Below are positions 52,984 through 62,200 of a stretch of 64,000 bases of DNA, in pieces (position 1 is the first letter of the stretch; each line of letters opens with the position of its first letter). The notes beneath the pieces were generated by a model. It saw only the letters and a list, made by a program, of their open reading frames with translations. It was not told where the DNA came from and ran no database searches. Source of the stretch: Mucilaginibacter sp. OK098 (GTDB taxonomy: Bacteria > Bacteroidota > Bacteroidia > Sphingobacteriales > Sphingobacteriaceae). The position numbers were made by a program, and so were the translations under genes. Location of the stretch: assembly GCF_900142915.1 (NCBI RefSeq), contig NZ_FRCM01000001.1, positions 1,426,001-1,490,000 of the forward strand, given 5' to 3'.

Positions 52984-53106
52984 TTAATTATCTTTCTTTT
53001 CCATGACTTGCGTCATTTCTTTTCCAGGTAACTCAGGCACTTCCGTGATCTTTAGCTCGCCCGAAGGTTTGCCCGATTCAATTCTGTAATCCTGTAAGGT
53101 TGTCAA
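52984..53106 (-). CDS. Possible 40-residue small protein, TTG start (doubtful)
   Basis: A minus-strand frame from TTG 53106 to TAA 52984 encodes a hydrophilic peptide of natural-looking composition (QDYRIESGKPSGELKITEVP, then ELPGKEMTQVMEKKDN). There is no ATG near its start, no recognised family and no promoter box seen. It lies just upstream of the candidate structured RNA on the same strand and might share its transcript. Chance is a real possibility. Confidence 0.25.
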   Translation of the reverse strand: MTTLQDYRIESGKPSGELKITEVPELPGKEMTQVMEKKDN

Positions 53107-53174
53107 AGTACGTCGTTCTTGATGATTCTAAGATAGGGTGCTGTATAACATTTACCAAGACTTTTTTTTAGTTT

Positions 53175-53286
53175 TTCTTAACAAGTTCTTAACAATTTTA
53201 TACCATAGTCACCATATTGATACATAGGGATTTCAAATTATTTTTTTACAGTTATTTACAGGTTATTAACATCCTGGTTATTCACA
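53175..53286 (+). other. Direct repeats of a DnaA-box-like 9-mer; candidate origin or regulator array
   Basis: TTCTTAACA (53175, 53186), TTATTTACA (53252), TTATTAACA (53263) and TTATTCACA (53278) all fit TTMTTNACA and lie in one orientation, with spacings of 11 within each group. The last is an exact match to the DnaA-box consensus TTATNCACA. Flanking DNA to 53518 is very AT-rich and includes reverse TGTAAATA-type copies. A replication origin or a regulator array for the MFS gene are both possible. Confidence 0.35.
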
Positions 53287-53450
53287 AAAACACTTAAAAT
53301 TAGGCTTTTAATAAATTGTAAAAATTCCTAAAAATCAAATTCTTTCAATTTTTTCTTTCAAAACAAGCTGAAAAAGCACCACAAATAAAGGATATTTTAC
53401 CCCTTAGCATAACAAATCCACTACAAACTTTTTAAATTGTTTTAATAACT

Positions 53451-53483
53451 TGTAAATACTAAAGATTTACATTAAATATGTAA
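53451..53483. promoter_or_regulatory. Overlapping inverted repeats upstream of the MFS gene
   Basis: TGTAAAT (53451-53457) pairs with ATTTACA (53465-53471), and TTACAT (53467-53472) pairs with ATGTAA (53478-53483). The shared TTACA core links them to the 9-mers at 53175-53286. They end 35 bases before the transporter start and may be an operator. Confidence 0.4.
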
Positions 53484-53518
53484 GTCAATCAACCCTAACC
53501 AGCTATTAAATCAAATCC

Positions 53519-54763
53519 ATGAAACGCAGTTATTACATTGTAGCACTGATAATGCTTACCTTTTTTGTTATTTCATTTATAACAAACATTATCGGGCCTC
53601 TAAGTCCTTCCTTTATTACCGACTTTAAGTTAAGTAAAGTATTGGCCGGGGTTTTACCTTTTGCTTTTTTTATTGCTTATGGTGTAATGTCCATCCCTTC
53701 AAGCATGCTCGTACAAAAATATAACGAGAAGACCATTATGGTCACCGCTTTTGTAGTTGCCTTTTTCGGATCCCTTCTTTTAGCTATTGAGCCAAACTAC
53801 TTAACAGCGGTTATCTCCCTCTTTCTAATAGGTTGTGGCATGGCCATGCTGCAGGTGGTTATCAATCCCTTATTGAGGACTGCTGGTGGAGAAGAAAACT
53901 ATGCTTTTACATCGGTACTGGCACAACTAATTTTTGGCGGGGCATCATTCCTTAGTCCGCTGGTGTATTCATACATGGTTTTAAACCTCGATAATAAAAG
54001 CCATTCGGGTATCTTTTCAATATTGCAGCCACTGGTTCCTTCGCACATGTCATGGATCTCTCTTTACTGGTTGTTTGTGGTTATCTGCCTGTTCATGTTC
54101 GTGATCATGCTGCTTTCAAAATTCCCTAAGGTTGAATTGACTGATGACGAAAAAGCAGGCGCATGGAAAACCCATGTAATGCTTTTTAAAAAACCGGTGG
54201 TTATTTTATACTTCATCGCCTTATTTTGTTATGTGGGTACTGAACAGGGGGTATCGTACTGGATGTCAGAGTTTTTAAAGGAGTATCACCATTTTGATCC
54301 ACAGACAACAGGAGCAAACGCGGTAGCTTATTTTTGGGGGTTAATGACGGCTGGCGGAATAGTGGGCTTACTTTTATTAAAGATAATGGACAGCCGCAAG
54401 CTTTTAGTGATCTTTACTATTCCCGCAATAATATTTCTTAGTTTGGGGTTATTCGGAAGCGCACAGGTTTCATTGTACTCATTTTCAATCGTGGGGTTCT
54501 TTATGTCGGTAATGTACCCAATTATATTTTCGTTGGCACTTAGCTCGGTTGATGAGCATCATGGGTCATTTGCAGGCATTCTGGTAACAGGGATCATTGG
54601 CGGCGCAGTTGTGCAGCTTCTTATTGGCGGTTTGAGTGGTCCGCTTGGATTACGTGCAGGCATGTGCTTTCTTTATTTAACCTTCGGCTATATGCTGAGC
54701 ATTGGCTTTTGGGCCAAACCACTGATTACCAACAAAACTATTTTCGATAAAGACAAAGCCTGA
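53519..54763 (+). CDS. MFS sugar transporter, FucP/FGHS family
   Basis: The 414 residues form about 12 membrane helices. The N-terminus (ISFITNIIGPLSPSFITDFKLS) and AYGVMSIPSSMLVQKYNEK, with GCGMAMLQVVINPLLR in helix 4, match the FucP/glucose-galactose proton symporter group. No signal peptide. The ROK kinase gene starts two bases after its stop, so uptake and phosphorylation of one sugar are coupled. The sugar is not determined by sequence; fucose, glucose or an amino sugar are options. Confidence 0.9.
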   Translation: MKRSYYIVALIMLTFFVISFITNIIGPLSPSFITDFKLSKVLAGVLPFAFFIAYGVMSIPSSMLVQKYNEKTIMVTAFVVAFFGSLLLAIEPNYLTAVISLFLIGCGMAMLQVVINPLLRTAGGEENYAFTSVLAQLIFGGASFLSPLVYSYMVLNLDNKSHSGIFSILQPLVPSHMSWISLYWLFVVICLFMFVIMLLSKFPKVELTDDEKAGAWKTHVMLFKKPVVILYFIALFCYVGTEQGVSYWMSEFLKEYHHFDPQTTGANAVAYFWGLMTAGGIVGLLLLKIMDSRKLLVIFTIPAIIFLSLGLFGSAQVSLYSFSIVGFFMSVMYPIIFSLALSSVDEHHGSFAGILVTGIIGGAVVQLLIGGLSGPLGLRAGMCFLYLTFGYMLSIGFWAKPLITNKTIFDKDKA

Positions 54764-54765
54764 AA

Positions 54766-55614
54766 ATGACAAATACAAAAATTATTGGCATCGATCTGGG
54801 TGCCACAAATATTCGCGGCGCTGTAGTAAATGGTGATGCTATGTCTGATATAACTTCCAGGCGAATTAATACCAAAGGCACTGAAGAACAGGTACTGGAA
54901 GATGTTTATTACGTAGTGGATAAGCTGATTGCCAAAGATGTTAAAGCCATAGGCATAGGTGTGCCAAGTGTGGTTGATGTAGAACTAGGTATTGTTTACG
55001 ATGTTGTACATATTCCGTCATGGAAGGAAGTACATTTAAAGCAGATATTGGAGGATAAATACAAGATCCCGGTATTTGTAAACAACGATGCCAATTGTTT
55101 TGCCCTTGGCGAGCATTATTTTGGCAAAGGCAAAGGTGCAAAAAACATGATCGGGCTAACGCTTGGTACCGGCCTTGGTGCGGGCGTAATAATCAACAAC
55201 CAGTTATACGCAGGCCCAAATTGTGGTGCAGGCGAGTTTGGTTGTGTTGATTATTTGGATAACAACTATGAGTTTTATTGCAGCGGCTCTTTCTTTAACA
55301 ATGTTTACGGCCTTAATGGCGAGGATGTATTTAAAGCTGCGCAAAAAGGCGATGCGCAGGCATTAAAGCTATACGCCGAAATGGGCACACACCTGGGCAA
55401 TGCTATTAAATTGGTGATGTATACCTATGATCCCTCGTTAATTATTTTAGGCGGATCAGTGCAATTAGCTTATGACTTTTTTGAAAAAACCATGTGGAAA
55501 CGCATTAACACGCTTGTTTATCCTAAAAGCGTGGAGCGTTTAAAAATAGAAAGATCAGCGCTGGAGAACAGTGGAATATTGGGGGCGGCAGGTTTGTACT
55601 TCGATTCCTTATAA
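54766..55614 (+). CDS. ROK family sugar kinase lacking the usual zinc-site residues
   Basis: The 282 residues have the phosphate motif IGIDLGATNIRG (7-18), the catalytic Asp108 in VNNDANCFALGEH, GLTLGTGLGAGVI and GAGEFGC with Glu157. ROK sugar kinases normally have GEIGH followed by a CxCGxxGCxE zinc site; here the His is Cys160 and the cysteine cluster is absent (VDYLDNNYEFYCSG). So it belongs to a zinc-free branch, or uses another arrangement. It should phosphorylate the hexose imported by the transporter two bases upstream. Confidence 0.9.
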   Translation: MTNTKIIGIDLGATNIRGAVVNGDAMSDITSRRINTKGTEEQVLEDVYYVVDKLIAKDVKAIGIGVPSVVDVELGIVYDVVHIPSWKEVHLKQILEDKYKIPVFVNNDANCFALGEHYFGKGKGAKNMIGLTLGTGLGAGVIINNQLYAGPNCGAGEFGCVDYLDNNYEFYCSGSFFNNVYGLNGEDVFKAAQKGDAQALKLYAEMGTHLGNAIKLVMYTYDPSLIILGGSVQLAYDFFEKTMWKRINTLVYPKSVERLKIERSALENSGILGAAGLYFDSL

Positions 55615-55620
55615 ACGAAA

Positions 55621-55696
55621 ACTTACGAAGTTTAACTCGGTGTGTTTGCTTTTAATTGCCTCGTTGAGGGCGATGCCGTTTAAAAACTTCGTAAGT
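55621..55696. repeat. Palindromic element, family B, long copy
   Basis: ACTTACGAAGTTT (55621-55633) and AAACTTCGTAAGT (55684-55696) are exact inverted copies around a 50-bp centre. The arms match those at 45732-45764. It starts seven bases after the ROK stop. Confidence 0.75.
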
Positions 55697-55733
55697 CTGC
55701 TGCCCTCTATTAAAAATTCGCCTTTTTTTACCT

Positions 55734-55741
55734 TAATTTTG
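55734..55741 (+). promoter_or_regulatory. Possible -7 box of the AraC-type gene
   Basis: TAATTTTG fits TAnnTTTG and lies 19 bases before the ATG at 55761. A partial TTCG is at roughly the -33 position. Confidence 0.4.
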
Positions 55742-55760
55742 AGCCAGTTATTAGTTATGT

Positions 55761-56576
55761 ATGCGCTATAAAGAATTCCGTCCGAATAGCTTTTTAAAAA
55801 ATCACGTACAATGCTATTTTGTATGCGAAACGGATACGGCTGTATTTACCGAAGACAAAGTTTTCGCGTCAGGATTCATCGAGATTATGTTCAACCTCGG
55901 ATCGGACGGGCCGCAACAAATAAAGAATGGTGATTTAATAAGTCAGCCTGATATTCAATTGTGGGGCCAAACAATTCACCCCTTCACATTTGCTTCTTTT
56001 GGAAAGCATTCCATGTTAGGCATTCGGTTCTTTACGCATACGGCCGCCTGTTTTTTCGATGAGCCAATAGAGCAGTTTAACGACCAGGTAATTGATTTTA
56101 AAGATATAGGTGGAAAGGAAGCCGTCTTACTGCATTCAAAATTATTGGAAGCCAAATCATTGGACCGGAGAATTGAATTATTAGAAGAATTTCTATTGCA
56201 AAAGCTTTTGCTTTCTGCAAATAAATTCAACAGGTTGAAGCTGGTAAACAGCATTATGCACGAATTAGCCAGGGACGACTTTTTTGAAAATATCAATTCG
56301 GTTGCATCCCGTTACGGCGTTTCATCCCGTTACCTGCAAAAAATATTTTTAAATTACTCAGGTCTTACTCCCAATCTGTTTAGTAAAATAGCCCGGTTTC
56401 AAAACACCCTTCACCTTGTTGCAGACAAAGATCTGTCACTTACAACTATCGCCCATAAGTGTGGTTATTTTGATCAGTCGCATTTCATAAAGGATTTTAA
56501 ATTCTTCACCGGCCTGGCACCCTCCCGGTTCTCTCCGGAAAGTTCAACCGATCTTTTTGTTGCCCTTAATAATTGA
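55761..56576 (+). CDS. AraC family transcriptional regulator
   Basis: The 271 residues pair an N-terminal sensing domain of the DUF6597 kind (RYKEFRPNSFLKNHVQCYF; LWGQTIHPFTFASFGKHSMLGIRFF near 75) with a C-terminal double helix-turn-helix: ENINSVASRYGVSSRYLQKIFLNYSGLTP near 175 and LSLTTIAHKCGYFDQSHFIKDFKFFTGLAPSRF near 225. The latter is the standard AraC signature. It precedes the secreted NTF2-like gene by 75 bp, which has its own promoter box, and is a plausible controller of it; the ligand is unknown. Confidence 0.93.
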   Translation: MRYKEFRPNSFLKNHVQCYFVCETDTAVFTEDKVFASGFIEIMFNLGSDGPQQIKNGDLISQPDIQLWGQTIHPFTFASFGKHSMLGIRFFTHTAACFFDEPIEQFNDQVIDFKDIGGKEAVLLHSKLLEAKSLDRRIELLEEFLLQKLLLSANKFNRLKLVNSIMHELARDDFFENINSVASRYGVSSRYLQKIFLNYSGLTPNLFSKIARFQNTLHLVADKDLSLTTIAHKCGYFDQSHFIKDFKFFTGLAPSRFSPESSTDLFVALNN

Positions 56577-56596
56577 GTTGTTCCGTTTTTTACAAT

Positions 56597-56624
56597 TTTG
56601 CCGTTTTCCAATGGGGTAGTTTTG
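56597..56624 (+). promoter_or_regulatory. Promoter for the NTF2-like gene
   Basis: TTTG at 56597-56600 and TAGTTTTG at 56617-56624, 16 bases apart, fit the -33/-7 consensus. Transcription would start about 20 bases before the ATG at 56652. Confidence 0.5.
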
Positions 56625-56651
56625 CTGTAATTATTCATTAATCAAAGAATC

Positions 56652-57125
56652 ATGAAACAAAACAAATTAACAGCAATCGTGTGCATAATCCTCTTTTTCG
56701 TTTATGGTAATTGCCAGGCTCAAACTACTACCAGCCCTGGTTTACTTACAATAAAAAAGGCGATTGAAAATACCAACGCGCTTTACTTTAGCCTATTCGA
56801 AAAAAAAGATGGAGCTATTGTTAACCTTTATACAGATGACGCATGCCTGTTATCTCCAAACATGCCTCCCATATCCGGCAAAAAAGCGCTCAAAAAAGAT
56901 TTTGAAGACACTTTTTCAGATGGCAAAGTTAAAGGCGTTAAGTTCCAGACCAGCAATATTTACGGAGACGGCAACGAGTACGTAACCGAAGAAGGTACCT
57001 GGCAAGTTTTTGAACCCAGCGGAAAACTTTTGGACGATGGCAAATACCTGAAGCTGTGGAAACTAACAAAAACCGGATGGAAGATCTTCAGAGATTCGTT
57101 TAACAGCAATCACAAGTCGAAGTGA
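56652..57125 (+). CDS. Secreted NTF2-like protein (DUF4440/SnoaL type)
   Basis: The 157 residues begin with a signal peptide (LTAIVCIILFFVYGNCQAQ) and continue with the cone fold of the DUF4440/SnoaL group: an N-terminal helix (KAIENTNALYFSLFEKKDGA), IVNLYTDDACLLSPNMPPI with the usual ISGKKALKKDF helix, and sheet strands ending KYLKLWKLTKTGWKIFRDSF. Members bind or turn over small molecules or act in the periplasm without a known reaction. A clear intrinsic terminator lies downstream. Confidence 0.85.
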   Translation: MKQNKLTAIVCIILFFVYGNCQAQTTTSPGLLTIKKAIENTNALYFSLFEKKDGAIVNLYTDDACLLSPNMPPISGKKALKKDFEDTFSDGKVKGVKFQTSNIYGDGNEYVTEEGTWQVFEPSGKLLDDGKYLKLWKLTKTGWKIFRDSFNSNHKSK

Positions 57126-57168
57126 TGATGGGACTATAAAAAGTAATACACTGATAGTTAATGTACAA

Positions 57169-57208
57169 AGAGGCCGTATCATAAATAAGATGATACGACC
57201 TCTTTTTT
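57169..57208 (+). terminator. Intrinsic terminator after the NTF2-like gene
   Basis: AGAGGCCGTATCAT (57169-57182) pairs with ATGATACGACCTCT (57190-57203), with one mismatch, across a 7-base loop and is followed by six T. It lies between convergent genes; on the minus strand only a short T-run follows, so it serves guaB weakly if at all. Confidence 0.85.
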
Positions 57209-57246
57209 AATTCCTAACTGATCTCCAGCCTCCAATAACTAGCCTC

Positions 57247-58764
<1,518 letters not shown>

Positions 58765-58974
58765 TTATTTCGGATTTCGGAAGTAGGATTGCGGAATTGT
58801 GAAGGAATAAGTATTAATAAGGGAAAAATTGCCTTACAATGATAAAGTTACCCAATCAACAAAATCATTATTAAAAATAAATCCATCAGTGATCAAAATA
58901 AAAAACAACCACGGATATCGTGTTGCGTATAAAAACATTTAACGTTAATTATGCTTATATAACTGGAACACAAT

Positions 58975-58982
58975 TACATTTG
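58975..58982 (+). promoter_or_regulatory. Possible -7 box of the TPR histidine kinase gene
   Basis: TACATTTG fits TAnnTTTG and lies 20 bases before the GTG start at 59003. The -33 element is not evident. Confidence 0.35.
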
Positions 58983-59002
58983 GTACACCTAAAACTATAT
59001 CT

Positions 59003-60877
59003 GTGAAAAGAAAGCCCGCGCTCATTATTCTATTGATGTTATTGGGCCATATCTGTTATGGGCAATTAGCGAGCATCCGGAAAATACAGCAACAATTACC
59101 TTTTATACATGATAGTTTACGCTATGTTGATGCATTAAACAGGCTTGGAACCTTACTTTATGAAAAGAATGTTGACAGCACTTTTTATTATACAGTAAAG
59201 GCACGAGCCATAGCCGACAGGCTTCAATATACCAAAGGCAAAGCCGACGCCGCCAATAACCTGGGCATACTTTACGATATGAAGGGCAATCTGCAGCTGT
59301 CGCTCAGATATTATAATGATGCCTATAATATTTATAGCACGATGCACGATACCTCAAATGTTGTGCAGATCATCATGAATATAGCATCTGTTTACCAGGA
59401 ACTTGGTAAAAACCCCAAAGCGGTTAACAGTTATAAAACCGCTATTAGCATAGGAAAAAAATTAAGCCGGGATTCCATCATGTCTTTGGTTTTGTATAAT
59501 TATGTGCTGATGTATCCGGATTCTATTCATAAGGACTCTATCCCCGTTTATATTGACAGAGCCAGGCAAATAGCCTCAAAGTACAATGATAAGCGTGTAT
59601 TACTGGCTATAGATCAATTAACTGCCGAATATTATATAAAAAACGGGCAGCGTGATAAAGGAGTAGCCTTATTACAGCAAACCGTGGCAAATGTTATAAA
59701 AAGCGATCTTTACTATTTAAGTCTTGATATGCTGATAGACCTGGGTAACTTTTATGCTGCTACCGATTCGGCAAAGGCAATAGGCTATTACAGCCAGGGC
59801 CTTCAGATCACTAAAGAAAAAGGTTTTAAGATCTATACCGAGATCATCAATAAAAAAATATACGATTTTTATTTAGCCAAAAAGGATAATGCTATGGCGT
59901 TTCACTATAGCCAGCAATTGTTGATCCTTCATGATGAACAGGAGCAAACAGACAATGCATCAGGAATTGACTATATTGAATATGCCTTAAAAGACCAGCA
60001 GCTTAGTTCGGCCCGAACACAATCAAAATACCAGCAAAATCTTTTAATCCTCGTCATCTTGCTGTTTGTGATGACGATTGTTATCATTGTTATACTATGG
60101 CGCAACTGGAAAAAATCAGGCAGAACGGCTGAAGCTTTACGTCTACAGTTTAAGCAATCAGAATCAACAACAGAGGCTTTGGAAGTTATGAATAATAATT
60201 ACGCCAGGCTGATTAAAATTGTGGCGCATGACCTGCGGAATCCAATTGGAGCCATCAATACCATTTCGTCAATGATCCAACCTGGCGATCTGTTAAATGC
60301 TGATACGCAGGAACTGATCAGCCTGGTAAAAATTTCGAGCAAAAATTGCCTGGAGCTTATTAATGAATTGTTGGAAACAGATTTTGACCCCCAACAAAAT
60401 TTAAAGAAGGAAAATATCGACCTGGATGAACTGCTGACGCAATGTATCCATTTGCTCAGTTTCAGGGCAAAAGATAAAGACCAGCAACTGAACTTAGCCG
60501 GAAGTGCAGAGGGATCAATAATCCAGGGCGATCGTGAAAAATTATGGCGCGTAATTAACAACCTGGTAATTAACGCCATAAAATTCAGTCCGGAAGGCTG
60601 CGAAATAAACATTCAAGTCAGTCAATCCAACAGCGGCATAATTATTTCAGTAACAGATACCGGTATAGGCATACCTGTTGAGATCCAGAGTAAAATATTT
60701 GACCCGTTTACCGCAGCAAGGCGAAAAGGCACTGGTGGTGAGCAGCCCTTTGGACTGGGTTTATATATAAGTAAACAAATTATTGAGGCCCATAACGGCA
60801 AGATCTGGTTTACAAGTGATGACGGCCGGGGAACAACATTTTACCTGGAATTACCCAAAGCCGGCATCACCTCATAG
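59003..60877 (+). CDS. TPR-containing membrane sensor histidine kinase
   Basis: From GTG 59003 the 624 residues comprise a signal peptide (ALIILLMLLGHICYGQ), a periplasmic TPR region (about 40-310: GKADAANNLGILYDMKGNLQ, IIMNIASVYQELGKNPKAV), a membrane helix (NLLILVILLFVMTIVIIVIL, about 348-367), a short coiled coil, and a kinase core. The H-box is VAHDLRNPIGA with His409; the N-box NLVINAIKFS, G1 DTGIGIP and G2 FGLGLYIS follow. No receiver domain, and no response regulator adjacent, so the partner is elsewhere. The signal sensed by the TPR domain is unknown. Confidence 0.93.
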   Translation: MKRKPALIILLMLLGHICYGQLASIRKIQQQLPFIHDSLRYVDALNRLGTLLYEKNVDSTFYYTVKARAIADRLQYTKGKADAANNLGILYDMKGNLQLSLRYYNDAYNIYSTMHDTSNVVQIIMNIASVYQELGKNPKAVNSYKTAISIGKKLSRDSIMSLVLYNYVLMYPDSIHKDSIPVYIDRARQIASKYNDKRVLLAIDQLTAEYYIKNGQRDKGVALLQQTVANVIKSDLYYLSLDMLIDLGNFYAATDSAKAIGYYSQGLQITKEKGFKIYTEIINKKIYDFYLAKKDNAMAFHYSQQLLILHDEQEQTDNASGIDYIEYALKDQQLSSARTQSKYQQNLLILVILLFVMTIVIIVILWRNWKKSGRTAEALRLQFKQSESTTEALEVMNNNYARLIKIVAHDLRNPIGAINTISSMIQPGDLLNADTQELISLVKISSKNCLELINELLETDFDPQQNLKKENIDLDELLTQCIHLLSFRAKDKDQQLNLAGSAEGSIIQGDREKLWRVINNLVINAIKFSPEGCEINIQVSQSNSGIIISVTDTGIGIPVEIQSKIFDPFTAARRKGTGGEQPFGLGLYISKQIIEAHNGKIWFTSDDGRGTTFYLELPKAGITS

Positions 60878-60878
60878 G

Positions 60879-62159
60879 CTACATTTTACCTACAACAACT
60901 TTATAAAACTTATCAAGGTTTAAATACTCATTGGCCAGTTCTTTCAAATGCCCGGCAGTAACTGTTTTTACTGCATCAACATACCTGTCGTAATAATCGT
61001 AATCAAGCCCAGCGAAATACAGGTTTTTAAATTTATCAGCATGCGAAAAAACATTTTCAAGGCTGCCTAATAGCGAACCCAGCATATAATTGCGTACCAG
61101 GGACAGTTCTTCTTCAGAGATTAACTCAGTTTTTAGCAGCTCTATTTCTTTTTCAATTTCGGTTATTGCCGCCTTGCAAACATCAGCGCCAACCTCGGTT
61201 GCAACAAACATGGCTCCGGCATGTTTAAATGAGCTTATGCCTGACCCAATGCCATAAGTATAACCCTTATCTTCGCGGATATTAGCCATTAACCTCGACC
61301 CAAAATATCCGCCTAAAACAGTATTTAGCACCTGCAATGCCGGAAAATCTTTATGGGTACGATTAATAACAGGCAAACCCATCCGGATTGCCGATTGTAA
61401 AGCATCAGGTTTTTCAGTAAAATAAAAATGTTCTGAGGCCGACTTAACGTCAGGCTGACTCGTATCTGACTTAACATCGCCATTAGTCCAGCCCTTATCG
61501 AAAGTGTTGGTTATCAGCTCAAGTATTCCAGGTTCAATTTTTCCTGCAATAATTATGGTGCAGTTTGATGGCTGGTACATTTGTTTAAAATGGATCAGCA
61601 TATCCTCACGGTGAAGTGTTTTATAGGTATCAGCGTCAGCATTCAACCCATATAAAGTATCGCCATATAATGCTTTGCTAAAAGCACGACGGGCAACAAA
61701 ATCATTTTTCTGCATACTTACCTGCAACTTTTGCTGCTGGTTGCGGATGTAAGTTTCCAATTCTTTTTCAGGAAAGATAGAATCGGTTAAAACATCTTTC
61801 AATACCGGTAAAGTATGCTGTAAATGCTTATTTAAACTATAAAGCGTTACTACCGAATTGTCATACCCATAATCAACCTGCAAAAAGGCCCCGTAAAAAT
61901 CTACCTTATCAGCAATCTGCGCTGCGGTTAGCTTACTTGTGCCTTCGGTTAGCATGGTATTTACGGCCACGTTAAGCAAAGGTTTTTCAGGATTAAAGTG
62001 TTGATTACCGAAGATCCATTCTATCCTAACCAGTTCCTGGTCTCCGGAGTTAAAGCAGAATATATTACAGCCATTATCCAGCTTTTGATGAGCGGGCCTT
62101 AACAGGTTTATATTATCTATGGCCCTGAATTCAGGAGCTTGTTTTCTATCTATCGTCAT
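60879..62159 (-). CDS. M16 peptidase family, catalytically inactive subunit
   Basis: The 426 residues have the fold of M16 (pitrilysin/processing peptidase) domains, with LNVAVNTMLTEGTSKLTAAQIADKVD in the position of the zinc helix but no HxxEH, so it cannot bind zinc in the usual way. GLPVINRTHKDFPALQVLNTVLGGYFGSRLMANIREDKGYTYGIG fits the second half-domain. It lies 41 bases after the M16 gene that does carry HxxEH, in the same direction, and should pair with it, as in heterodimeric processing peptidases. It has no signal peptide. Confidence 0.9.
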   Translation of the reverse strand: MTIDRKQAPEFRAIDNINLLRPAHQKLDNGCNIFCFNSGDQELVRIEWIFGNQHFNPEKPLLNVAVNTMLTEGTSKLTAAQIADKVDFYGAFLQVDYGYDNSVVTLYSLNKHLQHTLPVLKDVLTDSIFPEKELETYIRNQQQKLQVSMQKNDFVARRAFSKALYGDTLYGLNADADTYKTLHREDMLIHFKQMYQPSNCTIIIAGKIEPGILELITNTFDKGWTNGDVKSDTSQPDVKSASEHFYFTEKPDALQSAIRMGLPVINRTHKDFPALQVLNTVLGGYFGSRLMANIREDKGYTYGIGSGISSFKHAGAMFVATEVGADVCKAAITEIEKEIELLKTELISEEELSLVRNYMLGSLLGSLENVFSHADKFKNLYFAGLDYDYYDRYVDAVKTVTAGHLKELANEYLNLDKFYKVVVGKM

Positions 62160-62200
62160 TTGTCATTGGTCATTAGTCATTGGTGATTACCAATGGGTGT

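Larger units (their letters stand above)
52719..53518. other. 800-bp gene-poor region between PhoH and the MFS gene
   Basis: No credible protein over 60 residues is found. Three things stand out and are listed separately: a run of hairpins readable as RNA on the minus strand (52780-52966), a 40-codon minus-strand frame (52984-53106) and direct repeats of a DnaA-box-like 9-mer in very AT-rich DNA (53175-53286). Bases 53287-53450 hold only AT-rich sequence with nothing I can name. Confidence 0.7.

Noticed and set aside
52846..53031. 61-codon + strand frame in the phoH-MFS gap
   Set aside because: Crosses the predicted hairpins, with no promoter and an unlikely residue mix.
52719..53518. tmRNA, RNase P RNA, SRP RNA or 6S RNA in the large gap
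   Set aside because: Key conserved strings such as GAGGAAAGUCC, the tRNA-like tmRNA ends or the SRP GGAA hairpin are absent.
62160..62200. TCATTGGTCATTAG repeats as regulatory iterons
   Set aside because: Simple low-complexity spacer of a type common in this phylum; no fixed spacing.
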